Under the pieces are notes generated by a model. The model did not search any database. It saw nothing but the letters and a program-made list of their open reading frames with translations, and was not told where the DNA came from. From contig NZ_CP018335.1 of assembly GCF_001902295.1 (NCBI RefSeq), forward strand, positions 4,092,001-4,156,000: a stretch of 64,000 bases of DNA. Direction: 5' to 3'. Positions 1-7,729 of this stretch are shown one piece after another. The position numbers and the translations under genes were made by a program. Every line of letters begins with the position of its first letter. Position 1 is the stretch's first letter. Source of the stretch: Clostridium kluyveri. GTDB lineage: Bacteria; Bacillota; Clostridia; Clostridiales; Clostridiaceae.

Positions 1-447
1 TATAAGTGAACCCGATACAGAAGCTGTGGAAAGTGTTCCAAGGGCAAATCCCACATGTTCCCGTTCAGTCTGGGTAGCAATTAATGTAATGCAAGCTGTA
101 CTATACCCTGTAATAACACCTTGAAGCAGCCGCAGCACTATAAGTTGATACACATTATGTGAAAATCCCATGCAAAATATTACAATTGACATTCCTAGAC
201 TAGCTCTCAAAAGCATTAACTTTCTTCCATATTTGTCTGCGGCTTCACCCCAAATTGGTGAAAAAACAGCAGAAACTACAAAGGTAACACCAAAAGCAAT
301 CCCTGAAAGCTGCTCAATAGAATTTGTGTCATGGATTCCAAGATACTTAATGTAAAGGGGCATCACAGGAGCTATCTGGCTCATTCCTATTAATGTTACA
401 AACATACCAAACCAACAAACTATCAAATTTCTCTTCCAAATCTTCAT
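1..447 (-). CDS. MFS drug exporter, N-terminal part (cut by window edge)
   Basis: The first 149 codons of a major facilitator superfamily transporter read leftward from an ATG at 447; the rest lies outside the window. The start MKIWKRNLIVCWFGMF leads into TM1. The A-type loop reads WGEAADKYGRKLML, a good match to the MFS motif G-x-x-x-D-x-x-G-R-[KR], followed by the TM4/TM5 stretch QLIVLRLLQGVITGYST. This arrangement is typical of MdtG/Bcr-like drug:H+ antiporters of the inner membrane. It is divergent from the TetR gene at 637, with 189 bp between them, so the two could share regulation. The substrate cannot be read from the sequence. Confidence 0.85.
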   Translation of the reverse strand, partial: MKIWKRNLIVCWFGMFVTLIGMSQIAPVMPLYIKYLGIHDTNSIEQLSGIAFGVTFVVSAVFSPIWGEAADKYGRKLMLLRASLGMSIVIFCMGFSHNVYQLIVLRLLQGVITGYSTACITLIATQTEREHVGFALGTLSTASVSGSLI

Positions 448-566
448 AAATTAAGCCTTCTTATATTCGTAATGTTTAACCCTATTATAAATAATACCAT
501 AAACTTTTCTAAAAATATGCGTAAACTTACACTTATAGAATAATACTTTTTCCCACAAAAACTCAA

Positions 567-595
567 TTGACAACAATATTAAAAAGTAGTACATT
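567..595 (+). promoter_or_regulatory. Sigma-A type promoter of the tetR-hlyD-ABC operon
   Basis: TTGACA (567-572) and TACATT (590-595) are separated by exactly 17 bp. The predicted transcription start lies inside or next to the palindrome at 601-614, which suggests autorepression by the TetR protein. Confidence 0.7.
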
Positions 596-600
596 GTAAG

Positions 601-614
601 TGAGTACTTACTCA
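601..614. promoter_or_regulatory. Palindromic operator, probably for the TetR regulator
   Basis: TGAGTACTTACTCA has 6-bp arms (TGAGTA / TACTCA) around a 2-bp centre. It sits just after the -10 box and 22 bp before the tetR start codon, where an autorepressor would bind. Confidence 0.55.
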
Positions 615-636
615 TCTATTTACGTGGAGGTATAAT

Positions 637-1314
637 ATGAATTTCTCAGATGACAATTATGAAAAACTTTTTGAAAATTTTTTGAATGATAACAATTTAA
701 GTGATAAAGAATTCACAGAAAGACAATGGCAAATTCTCAATGCCGCTATTAAGGTCTTTTCTGAAAATGGCTATGGAAACAGCAGAACCAGTGAAATTGC
801 AAAAGAGGCATCTGTAGCTGAAGGAACAATATTTAGATATTACAAGACAAAAAAAGATCTGCTTATGGGACTTATAATTCCCTTTGCCACAAAATTCATG
901 AAACCACTTGTACTGGAATCTGGAATAAAAATAATGGAAAGCAGTGAGGATAAACCCATAGATGAAGTTTTAAAAGAACTTATGGCAGATAGAATAGAAC
1001 TTGTTAAAAAAAATCTTCCACTTATTAAAACTGTCCTGGTGGAGGCATCCTATCATCCAGAACTTTTAACTGTACTTAAGGAGCAAATAATATCTAAAGC
1101 TTTTCCTGTAGTTGAAAAATTTATAAGTGAATATGTTAAGAAAAATGAGCTGCGGAATATTGATTCTTCTTTGATATTACGCAGTATAGTAAGCATTATA
1201 GGAGGATACATATTTTTAAGCAGTGTTTTTCCTGAATGTTTTGCAGGAGAAGGAGATAAGAAAGAAATCGATAAATTAACGGATATTTTACTCAATGGTA
1301 TTATACAAAAATAA
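637..1314 (+). CDS. TetR/AcrR family transcriptional regulator
   Basis: A 225-residue protein with the TetR DNA-binding domain at about residues 29-76: AAIKVFSENGYGNSRTSEIA, then VAEGTIFRYYKTKKDLL, the helix-turn-helix plus the Y-x-Y-F-x-x-K-x-x-L signature. The C-terminal all-helical part would bind an unknown ligand. GGAGG at 626-630 is 6 nt before the ATG. It is the first gene of an operon with a membrane fusion protein, an ABC ATPase and an ABC-2 permease, the same set as the E. coli ybhGFSR genes and their TetR-type regulator CecR. The likely role is ligand-responsive repressor of the exporter. Confidence 0.9.
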   Translation: MNFSDDNYEKLFENFLNDNNLSDKEFTERQWQILNAAIKVFSENGYGNSRTSEIAKEASVAEGTIFRYYKTKKDLLMGLIIPFATKFMKPLVLESGIKIMESSEDKPIDEVLKELMADRIELVKKNLPLIKTVLVEASYHPELLTVLKEQIISKAFPVVEKFISEYVKKNELRNIDSSLILRSIVSIIGGYIFLSSVFPECFAGEGDKKEIDKLTDILLNGIIQK

Positions 1315-1332
1315 AAAAGAGGAGGAAGCTCC

Positions 1333-2451
1333 ATGAAAAATAAACTGAAAAATATGAAACCAGTTATTATTTTTACTGTAATTTTAATAGGTCTATCCAT
1401 ATTTTTTGTTATTAAAAATACTATGGATAAAAGCTCCAATGAATTTCAGTTTTCAGGTACTGTAGAAGCAGATGAATTAAATGCCAGTAGTGAACTATCA
1501 GGAAAAATAAAGGATATCAAAGTGGAAGAAGGTACTAAAGTTAAATCTGGAGATATAATAGCAGTACTAGATTCAGATGAAAATACAATTAATGTGAATC
1601 AGGCTAATATTTCACTTGAAAATGCAGAAAATGAACTAGGGAAAGTTAACGACGGCACCAGAGTTGAAGAGATAAATGCACAAAAAGAACTGGTAAAACA
1701 AAGTGAATCTCTGGTAACACAAGGGGAAGCTGCCCTTGAAACTTCCCAGAATAATCTTAATAACGCCCAGACTAACTATGATTATAAGAAAAAAATATAT
1801 GATGACCATTTAACTCTTAATGAAAAAGGGTATGAATCTAATGAAAATTTAGATAAATACAAAAATGATTTGGATAATGCCCAAACAGCCCTAAATAATG
1901 CAAAAAATGCCCTATCATCTGCAAATGCTCAGCTGGAAAGCTCTAAAGCCCAACTGGCAGCTGCCACTGATAAACTTAATCTTTTAGTCAGTGGTGCTAC
2001 AGCCAGAGATAAAGCCACAGCCAAGTATGGTATTAATCAAGCTGAGCAGAATATAGCACTATCTAAAATTGCTTTGGAGAAAAGTAATATAAAAGCTTCA
2101 TCAGATGGAATTGTGGAAACAGTTAATTTTAAAAAAGGAGAATATGTATCTTTAGGTTCCCCAATTATAACCTTTCTTGACAGCAATAATATGTATATAA
2201 AAATATATGTTCCTGAAAAAATACTTCCATATGTAAAACTTAACAAAGAAGTGACTATGAAAAGTGACTTTATAAAAGATAAAGTTATAAAGGGAAAAGT
2301 ATCCTATATATCCAAAGAAGCAGAATTTACACCTATGAATATCGTGACCAAAGAAGATAGAATGAAACTTGTATATGAAGTAAAAATAAAAATATCAGAT
2401 AATCTTGAGGCTGTGAAATCAGGCATGCTTTTAGATGTTACTCTGAAATAA
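1333..2451 (+). CDS. HlyD-family membrane fusion protein of an ABC exporter
   Basis: A 372-residue periplasmic-adaptor-type protein. One N-terminal transmembrane segment (about residues 10-30) is followed by the biotinyl-lipoyl-like half motif GTVEADELNASSELSGKI and KVEEGTKVKSGDIIAVLDS, a long Asn/Ala-rich coiled coil (about 85-215), the second lipoyl half (SDGIVETVNFKKGEYV) and a beta-barrel. The GGAGGAAG site precedes the ATG by about 6 nt, and the ABC ATPase starts 12 nt downstream. In a Gram-positive host such proteins couple the ABC transporter to the outer face of the membrane. Family assignment is firm; the substrate is unknown. Confidence 0.9.
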   Translation: MKNKLKNMKPVIIFTVILIGLSIFFVIKNTMDKSSNEFQFSGTVEADELNASSELSGKIKDIKVEEGTKVKSGDIIAVLDSDENTINVNQANISLENAENELGKVNDGTRVEEINAQKELVKQSESLVTQGEAALETSQNNLNNAQTNYDYKKKIYDDHLTLNEKGYESNENLDKYKNDLDNAQTALNNAKNALSSANAQLESSKAQLAAATDKLNLLVSGATARDKATAKYGINQAEQNIALSKIALEKSNIKASSDGIVETVNFKKGEYVSLGSPIITFLDSNNMYIKIYVPEKILPYVKLNKEVTMKSDFIKDKVIKGKVSYISKEAEFTPMNIVTKEDRMKLVYEVKIKISDNLEAVKSGMLLDVTLK

Positions 2452-2463
2452 AGGAGAATTACT

Positions 2464-3261
2464 ATGGATTATGCAATTTCTATCAATAATCTTACAAAAA
2501 AATTTGGGAATTTTACAGCTGTGGATAATCTGTCTTTTTGTATTCCAAAGGGAAAAATATTTGGTCTTTTGGGTCCAAATGGCTCTGGAAAATCCACAAC
2601 TATAAGGATGATATGCGGGGTTTTAAAACCTACTTCAGGGGAAGGCTCAGTTTTAGGGTATGATCTCATTAAAGATTCTGAAAAGATAAAACAGAACATA
2701 GGATATATGTCTCAAAAGTTCAGTCTTTATGAAGATCTTACTGTAGAGGAAAACCTGGATTTTTATGGGAATATATATATGATCCCCAGAGAAAAGCTTG
2801 ATATAAGAAAAAAAGAACTTATCCAAATGGCAAATCTCACAGGAAAAGAAAAAAATCTGGCAAAAACACTCTCCGGGGGATGGAAACAGAGACTGGCACT
2901 TGGATGCTCTTTAATACATAATCCAAGCCTCCTAATTTTAGATGAACCCACTGCAGGAGTGGACCCGGTTTCAAGAAGAGAATTCTGGTATACCATAAGC
3001 AATCTGGTATCAGATGGAATCACTGTACTAGTAACCACCCATTACATGGATGAAGCCTCTATTTGCGATATAATAGGTTTTATATTTAATAGCAGACTTA
3101 TAACCATAGATACCCCTGAAAATTTATACAAAAAAAATAATATAGAAAACTTAGAGGATATATTTATTAAATACGTTAAAGAACTTTCAAATAGAGAAGT
3201 GGTGTCCTCCTTTACCCAATTGAAACAAATAAAAAATCAAAAAGGAGGGCATAAAAATTGA
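2464..3261 (+). CDS. ABC exporter ATP-binding protein (YbhF-like)
   Basis: A 265-residue nucleotide-binding domain with Walker A GPNGSGKST, Q-loop YMSQKFSLYEDLTVEEN, signature LSGGWKQRLALGCSL, Walker B SLLILDEPTAGVDP and an H-loop VTTHYMDEA. It energises export through the permease encoded immediately downstream; the stop codon overlaps that gene's TTG start (TTGA). It matches the DrrA/YbhF subfamily for drugs and lipophilic compounds. The C-terminal 30 residues after the ATPase core are short and unremarkable. Confidence 0.92.
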   Translation: MDYAISINNLTKKFGNFTAVDNLSFCIPKGKIFGLLGPNGSGKSTTIRMICGVLKPTSGEGSVLGYDLIKDSEKIKQNIGYMSQKFSLYEDLTVEENLDFYGNIYMIPREKLDIRKKELIQMANLTGKEKNLAKTLSGGWKQRLALGCSLIHNPSLLILDEPTAGVDPVSRREFWYTISNLVSDGITVLVTTHYMDEASICDIIGFIFNSRLITIDTPENLYKKNNIENLEDIFIKYVKELSNREVVSSFTQLKQIKNQKGGHKN

Positions 3262-4391
3262 AGCTCAAAAGACTAATCACAGTTACAAAAAAGGAATTTA
3301 TCCATATAAAAAGAGATAAGCCAAGCCTTATTATAGCTCTTATAATGCCAATAATGATGCTGCTTTTATTTGGATTTGCAGCAAATACAGATGTAAATAA
3401 TGTAAATCTCATGATATATGACGGCAACAAAACTTTAGAAAGCAGACAACTTGTAAATGCATTTATAAATTCATACTATTTCAAACTTTATGGTTCCGCA
3501 GATTCATACAATGAGGTGGAAAAATATATTGACATGGGAAAAATAAAAGTAGGGATTGTAATACCGCCTGACTATTCTAAGAAATTAAATAGGAATGAAA
3601 CAGCCAGTGTTCAAGTGTTGGTAGATGGCTCTGACCCCACTATAGCAAGAACTGCCATGTCTTATTCCATGCTCATAGGAAATAATTACTCAACCAAAAT
3701 AAAAAAAGTAGAACTAAAAAAATCTGGAAGCAATATACCAACAGGTGCAGGAATAAATATAAAGCCCCTACTACTTTATAACCCTACACTGGAAAGCAGT
3801 AAATTCAATGTACCTGGTGTTATGGGACTAATTCTTCAAAACATTACTGTTATATTAACTTCCTTTGCAATGGTACGTGAAAAGGAAAAAGGTACTATTG
3901 AACAGCTTATTATGACACCTATTACTCCCTTTGAACTCATAATGGGGAAATTGGTACCATACACAGTAATTGGCTTTTTAAATATGGTGACTGTGTTGAT
4001 TTTAGGTAATTTGTTGTTTGGTATAGTTATAAAAGGAAGTGTACCACTATTTATGGTACTTGGAACCTTATTTTTAATATGCTCTCTAGCCATAGGTATG
4101 TTTATTTCTACTATTGCCAAAACTCAACTACAGGCAATGCAGGCTTCTTTGGCACTTTTACTTCCAAGTGTGCTGCTGTCGGGGTTCATGTTTCCAAGAG
4201 AAGCCATGCCCAAGATAATCTACCTCATAAGCTGTGTTCTGCCACTAACTTATTTTCTTCAAATTTTAAGGGCCATAATAGTAAAAGGAGTAAATTTGTC
4301 ATATATTATAGGTCCCATATTATCTTTAAGTCTGTTAATTATTATCATTATAGGTTTAACAGTGATTAAATTCAATAAAACCTTAGAATAA
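3258..4391 (+). CDS. ABC-2 type permease of the efflux operon
   Basis: A 377-residue membrane protein. TM1 (about residues 23-42, IIALIMPIMMLLLFGFAAN) is followed by a large extracytoplasmic domain of about 130 residues, then five more membrane segments with the ABC-2 motif region MVREKEKGTIEQLIMTPITPFELIMGK. It starts at TTG, overlapping the ATPase stop codon by 4 nt, with AAAGGAGGG about 9 nt upstream. Only one permease gene is present, where E. coli has ybhS and ybhR, so a homodimer is expected. Confidence 0.88.
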   Translation: MKLKRLITVTKKEFIHIKRDKPSLIIALIMPIMMLLLFGFAANTDVNNVNLMIYDGNKTLESRQLVNAFINSYYFKLYGSADSYNEVEKYIDMGKIKVGIVIPPDYSKKLNRNETASVQVLVDGSDPTIARTAMSYSMLIGNNYSTKIKKVELKKSGSNIPTGAGINIKPLLLYNPTLESSKFNVPGVMGLILQNITVILTSFAMVREKEKGTIEQLIMTPITPFELIMGKLVPYTVIGFLNMVTVLILGNLLFGIVIKGSVPLFMVLGTLFLICSLAIGMFISTIAKTQLQAMQASLALLLPSVLLSGFMFPREAMPKIIYLISCVLPLTYFLQILRAIIVKGVNLSYIIGPILSLSLLIIIIIGLTVIKFNKTLE

Positions 4392-4479
4392 TATTACATC
4401 CATTTTTATCCGAAGACTACCATTGCTAATACCCCCATCTTCTTCAAAGTTAGGATACTCATATTGCTGCGTTCCTCTA

Positions 4480-4546
4480 AAATTCTTCTAAGATTCAGAT
4501 AAAAAACATTCTCTATAGTAAACTTACCTGAATCTTAGAAGAATTT
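4480..4546. repeat. Perfect 19-bp inverted repeat between convergent genes
   Basis: AAATTCTTCTAAGATTCAG at 4480-4498 is exactly complementary to 4528-4546, with a 29-nt loop. It lies between the ABC-2 permease stop (4391, plus strand) and the KAS III-like stop (4564, minus strand). A shared bidirectional terminator is possible, but neither side has a strong U-tract. Confidence 0.6.
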
Positions 4547-4563
4547 AATAAATTTATATATTT

Positions 4564-5550
4564 TTAATATTTGTAAAGCATAACTATACTTTGAGAACCG
4601 CTGCCAATAGTCCAGAACACTACATAATCTCCTCTTTTAACTTTTCCTTGTTCTATAGCTTCATATAATGCTATAAAGGGACTGCTTGTACTAGTATATC
4701 CATATCTGTCCCCTACATAGACACTCTTGTCTTCATCTATATTCATAAGCTCTCTTATATGTTCTATATTTGAAAATGCAAACTGTGAAAAACAAAACAT
4801 ACTGATATTCTCTTGAGTTAATCCTTTTTTCTTCAACATTCTAGTCATAATTTCAGCTGCAGGATAAACACATGCTCCTCCATCAAAGGGAAGCCATTTG
4901 AAACGAAATTCATCTACATTTTTTGATTTAAAAAAACTGGAAAATCCATTCCGTGGACACATAATATTTTCACTTTCTTCTGTATTTATGTAATACTCCT
5001 CATCAAGTATTCCACAATTCTCATTTACTTTTTCTAGAACTATTGCACAAGCAGCATGTCCATAATTGCCATAGCAAAGTTCATTATTAGGATCAACCAA
5101 GGAATGCATATCATCACAACCCACAATCAAGGCCTTTTTTGCTCTATTTGATGCTATTAGATAATTTGATGCAAGTTCTAGAGCAACCGTCATACCAGCA
5201 CAATTGGCATTCATATCAAAACACATTACATTTCTTCCTGCATTTAACTCTTTATGTAATAAAATTGACATTGAAGGTGCAATATATTCCGATAATATAG
5301 AAGAACATATTATCATATCTATGTCATTACCAGTTAAATCTGCCTTCACTAGTACAGATTTGGATACTTCTAAAGCTGAAGATAAAGTTGTTTCATCATC
5401 ATCAAACATAAATCTTTTATCTCTACCCATTATATCCTCTAACAAATGATTTACATGCTTACCTTGCTTCTCGAAGTGTTTTAAATAAAAGTCATTTGAA
5501 ATAACTTTAGAACCATGGCAGATATCAATACAACTCAATTTCACACCCAT
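4564..5550 (-). CDS. 3-oxoacyl-ACP synthase III-like protein with altered active site
   Basis: A 328-residue thiolase-fold protein of the FabH/KAS III type. The nucleophilic Cys is in DMNANCAGMTVALELASNY, the usual active-site context. At the place where FabH has the catalytic His (x-P-H-Q-A-N) this protein reads CFSQFAFSNIEHI, and where FabH has Asn (G-N-T-S) it reads YGYTSTSSP, so His and Asn both seem to be replaced. That argues against normal decarboxylating condensation and for acyl transfer, or a partner-dependent or non-catalytic role. The start has AAGGAGGGC 6 nt upstream. It is the second gene after the small STAS-like gene and is probably under the same riboswitch. Confidence 0.8.
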   Translation of the reverse strand: MGVKLSCIDICHGSKVISNDFYLKHFEKQGKHVNHLLEDIMGRDKRFMFDDDETTLSSALEVSKSVLVKADLTGNDIDMIICSSILSEYIAPSMSILLHKELNAGRNVMCFDMNANCAGMTVALELASNYLIASNRAKKALIVGCDDMHSLVDPNNELCYGNYGHAACAIVLEKVNENCGILDEEYYINTEESENIMCPRNGFSSFFKSKNVDEFRFKWLPFDGGACVYPAAEIMTRMLKKKGLTQENISMFCFSQFAFSNIEHIRELMNIDEDKSVYVGDRYGYTSTSSPFIALYEAIEQGKVKRGDYVVFWTIGSGSQSIVMLYKY

Positions 5551-5619
5551 ATTAGCCCTCCTTAAATAACAAAAATATATAAATTTATAAGATTCAGCCT
5601 ATATTTCCTCTATAAGCTA

Positions 5620-5952
5620 TTACACTATTTCTACATCAAGTCCTGAATTTCTAGCTATTCTTGTAAACTGCATCTTTAAAGTTGCATTGTTTCCCGCATT
5701 TATAATAACCTTGTTGAAATTTAAATCCTTATACATTTTAAAGCAGCCTTCCAGCATTGGTACCATGTCCCGGGTAGAAACCTTTAATTCTTTGCAATCA
5801 AAAGATAATGTATACTCTGAAGGTTGTATAGCAGCTGCTGTTTTTTGGAATTCCTCTATAAAACTTTTAGCATCTTTCTCTTCATACATACCCCATACTT
5901 TTACACTCAATCTTTTTTTCCCCTTGTCCAAATTAATTTCATGTTTTTTCAT
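5620..5952 (-). CDS. Small STAS-like protein of unknown function
   Basis: A 110-residue soluble protein, no signal peptide. The order KKRLSVKVWGMYEEKDAKSF, then TLSFDCKELKVSTRDMVPML suggests a SpoIIAA/STAS-like alpha-beta fold, but I cannot assign a family firmly. The protein encoded at 23362-23730 is a clear paralogue (shared E-L-K-V-S-T-[RQ]-D core and same layout). It is the first gene after a probable c-di-GMP riboswitch and precedes the KAS III-like gene by 69 nt, so the pair is probably one c-di-GMP-controlled operon. Confidence 0.75.
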   Translation of the reverse strand: MKKHEINLDKGKKRLSVKVWGMYEEKDAKSFIEEFQKTAAAIQPSEYTLSFDCKELKVSTRDMVPMLEGCFKMYKDLNFNKVIINAGNNATLKMQFTRIARNSGLDVEIV

Positions 5953-6033
5953 AATTTAATACACCTATCCTTTCATTTATTTAAATTTATTATTAGTATT
6001 AATAATAATTATCATACTGATCAAAAATTAAAA

Positions 6034-6056
6034 GGTGCCTATACAGCATAGGCACC
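6034..6056 (-). terminator. Intrinsic terminator, likely riboswitch expression platform
   Basis: On the minus strand GGTGCCTA and TAGGCACC form an 8-bp stem with a 7-nt loop, followed by TTTTAATTTTT. It is between the aptamer (6101-6183) and the start of the small STAS-like gene (5952), the standard position for a riboswitch-controlled terminator. Confidence 0.75.
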
Positions 6057-6100
6057 AAAAAAGTATAAATACACATATTAAAGTCTTATAATTATAATTT

Positions 6101-6183
6101 TGGCAACCTGGCAATCATAGAAAAATAACTTTTCTTTAGACCCATAGCTTTGCGACCTTATTTTTCAATAAGTGTGCTATTAT
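6101..6183 (-). ncRNA. Probable c-di-GMP-I (GEMM) riboswitch aptamer
   Basis: The minus strand contains the conserved GEMM-I blocks in order: a hairpin CTTATT-GAAA-AATAAG with a GAAA tetraloop, then GTCGCAAAGC, ATGGGTCTAA, a variable hairpin, and ATTGCCAGGTTGCC. These correspond to the ACGCAAAGCC, GGGCCTAA and GCCGGGTTACC blocks of the family. A promoter is just upstream and a terminator follows, before a two-gene operon. A covariance-model search would settle the call. Confidence 0.75.
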
Positions 6184-6198
6184 CAATATATATTCATA

Positions 6199-6227
6199 AT
6201 TTTACATGTAATTTTTAGAATTTTCAA
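6199..6227 (-). promoter_or_regulatory. Promoter of the c-di-GMP riboswitch operon
   Basis: On the minus strand TTGAAA (6227-6222) and TAAAAT (6204-6199) are 17 bp apart, ending about 16 bp before the riboswitch aptamer. Confidence 0.55.
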
Positions 6228-6299
6228 GAATAATATCTAAACTTTACCTTAATTTTTTTATTTTTTAAAAGATTACTCATTATTTAATTAAACTTTTCT

Positions 6300-7706
6300 T
6301 CAATCTACCATATCTCCTTGATTTAAAATACCATTTGGATCAAATACTTTCTTAATTCCTTCCATAATTTCAATTTCCCTTTTACTGAATTGAAGAGGCA
6401 TATGTTTTTTTCTCAGTTTTCCAGTTCCATGTTCTGCAGTTATTGTTCCTCCATATTTTATAGCAGTTTTATATATGGCTTCTTTAAGTTCTTCATAATT
6501 AGCAGGTAGTTTCCCATTATCACCCATAATAAAATTATGGATATTTCCATCTCCTATATGTCCAAGAGAAACAATTTCATTATCATATTCTTTAGTCAGT
6601 CTTTTTACATCATCAAAAAAGTCAGGTACAGATGAAGGTGGCACGGCTACATCCATAATATCCGCTATATTATTTTTGTAAGGACCATATGCGTTACTTC
6701 TTATCTCCAAAAGATGCCTTTGTTCTTTTTCAGTTTCTGCTATAATACTGTCTACAGAATTATGTCTCTCACATATTTCTACTAATTTTTCACTATTTGA
6801 ATATAAATCCTCTTCGCTGGCATAATCAAGTATAAACATTAAATCGACGGAGCCTTTAACTGCTGGCCACTTAGTTCCAAGCTGCTTGGCTGATTCTTCA
6901 CATATAACCCTATCCATATACTCAATAGCAAGAGGTGTAATTCCCTCCTGTAGTATCTCAGGTACTGCATCACAAGCTTCTCTCTGGCTATTGAATGAAA
7001 CCAGTAATGTTCCATTATATTTACTTGCAGCATATAATCTCAATGTAACTTTTGTAATAACTCCAAGAGTTCCTTCTCCGCCTATCATAAGTTGAAGCAG
7101 ATCATAACCCATATTATTCTTTAATAACTTTCCACCCAGTGTAACGATTTCCCCTGTAGCAAGAACCACTTCCAATGCCTTAACATGATTTCTCATGATT
7201 CCATGTTTTACTGCCCTGGTGCCTCCAGCATTTGCTGCCACCATCCCTCCAACTTGTGCTCCTTCATCTCCCGGATGCACTGGAAAAAACAGCTTACCAT
7301 TTTTGCTTAATACTTCTAATAGTTGTGCTAGTGTTGCTCCAGCTTCCAAGGTAATCATAATATTCTTTTCATCAAATTCCACAACTTTGTTTAATCTTTC
7401 TATGGATAAAATAATACTTGGCTGTGTGGGTATGGCTCCTGCAACTACTCCTGTTCCGCCACCTCTAACTACTACAGGCAATAATTCCTTGTTTGCATAT
7501 TCTAATATTTTTGATATTTCCTCTGGGGACGCCGGTTTTACCACCGCACAATCTTTACATGCTTCAGGACGAAGTAAAGATTCAGTTTCATCATAAAGAT
7601 ACCTCTGCATCTTAGATAAATCGCTTGTAACCCAATCTTCTCCTACAATTGCTTTTAAATCTTCAACTACCTTCTCGGGTGAATTTTTAATTAAATCTGT
7701 ATTCAT
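6300..7706 (-). CDS. lctD: FAD-binding 2-hydroxyacid (lactate) dehydrogenase, LctD/GlcD type
   Basis: A 468-residue flavoprotein of the FAD-linked oxidase type. The N-terminal PCMH-type FAD domain has VVVRGGGTGVVAGAIPTQ and ITLEAGATLAQLLEVL; the C-terminal FAD-oxidase domain ends with ITAEHGTGKLRKKHMPLQFS and FDPNGILNQGDMV. The start at 7706 is chosen because GAAGAAGGG lies just upstream; the longer frame would overlap etfA. Together with etfB and etfA it forms the set known from Acetobacterium woodii (lctBCD), where the complex oxidises lactate with NAD+ by bifurcating electrons with ferredoxin. Lactate is the likeliest substrate, but the T-box upstream makes other 2-hydroxyacids possible. 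Confidence 0.85.
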   Translation of the reverse strand: MNTDLIKNSPEKVVEDLKAIVGEDWVTSDLSKMQRYLYDETESLLRPEACKDCAVVKPASPEEISKILEYANKELLPVVVRGGGTGVVAGAIPTQPSIILSIERLNKVVEFDEKNIMITLEAGATLAQLLEVLSKNGKLFFPVHPGDEGAQVGGMVAANAGGTRAVKHGIMRNHVKALEVVLATGEIVTLGGKLLKNNMGYDLLQLMIGGEGTLGVITKVTLRLYAASKYNGTLLVSFNSQREACDAVPEILQEGITPLAIEYMDRVICEESAKQLGTKWPAVKGSVDLMFILDYASEEDLYSNSEKLVEICERHNSVDSIIAETEKEQRHLLEIRSNAYGPYKNNIADIMDVAVPPSSVPDFFDDVKRLTKEYDNEIVSLGHIGDGNIHNFIMGDNGKLPANYEELKEAIYKTAIKYGGTITAEHGTGKLRKKHMPLQFSKREIEIMEGIKKVFDPNGILNQGDMVD

Positions 7707-7729
7707 TTTTATCCCTTCTTCTTTATTAT

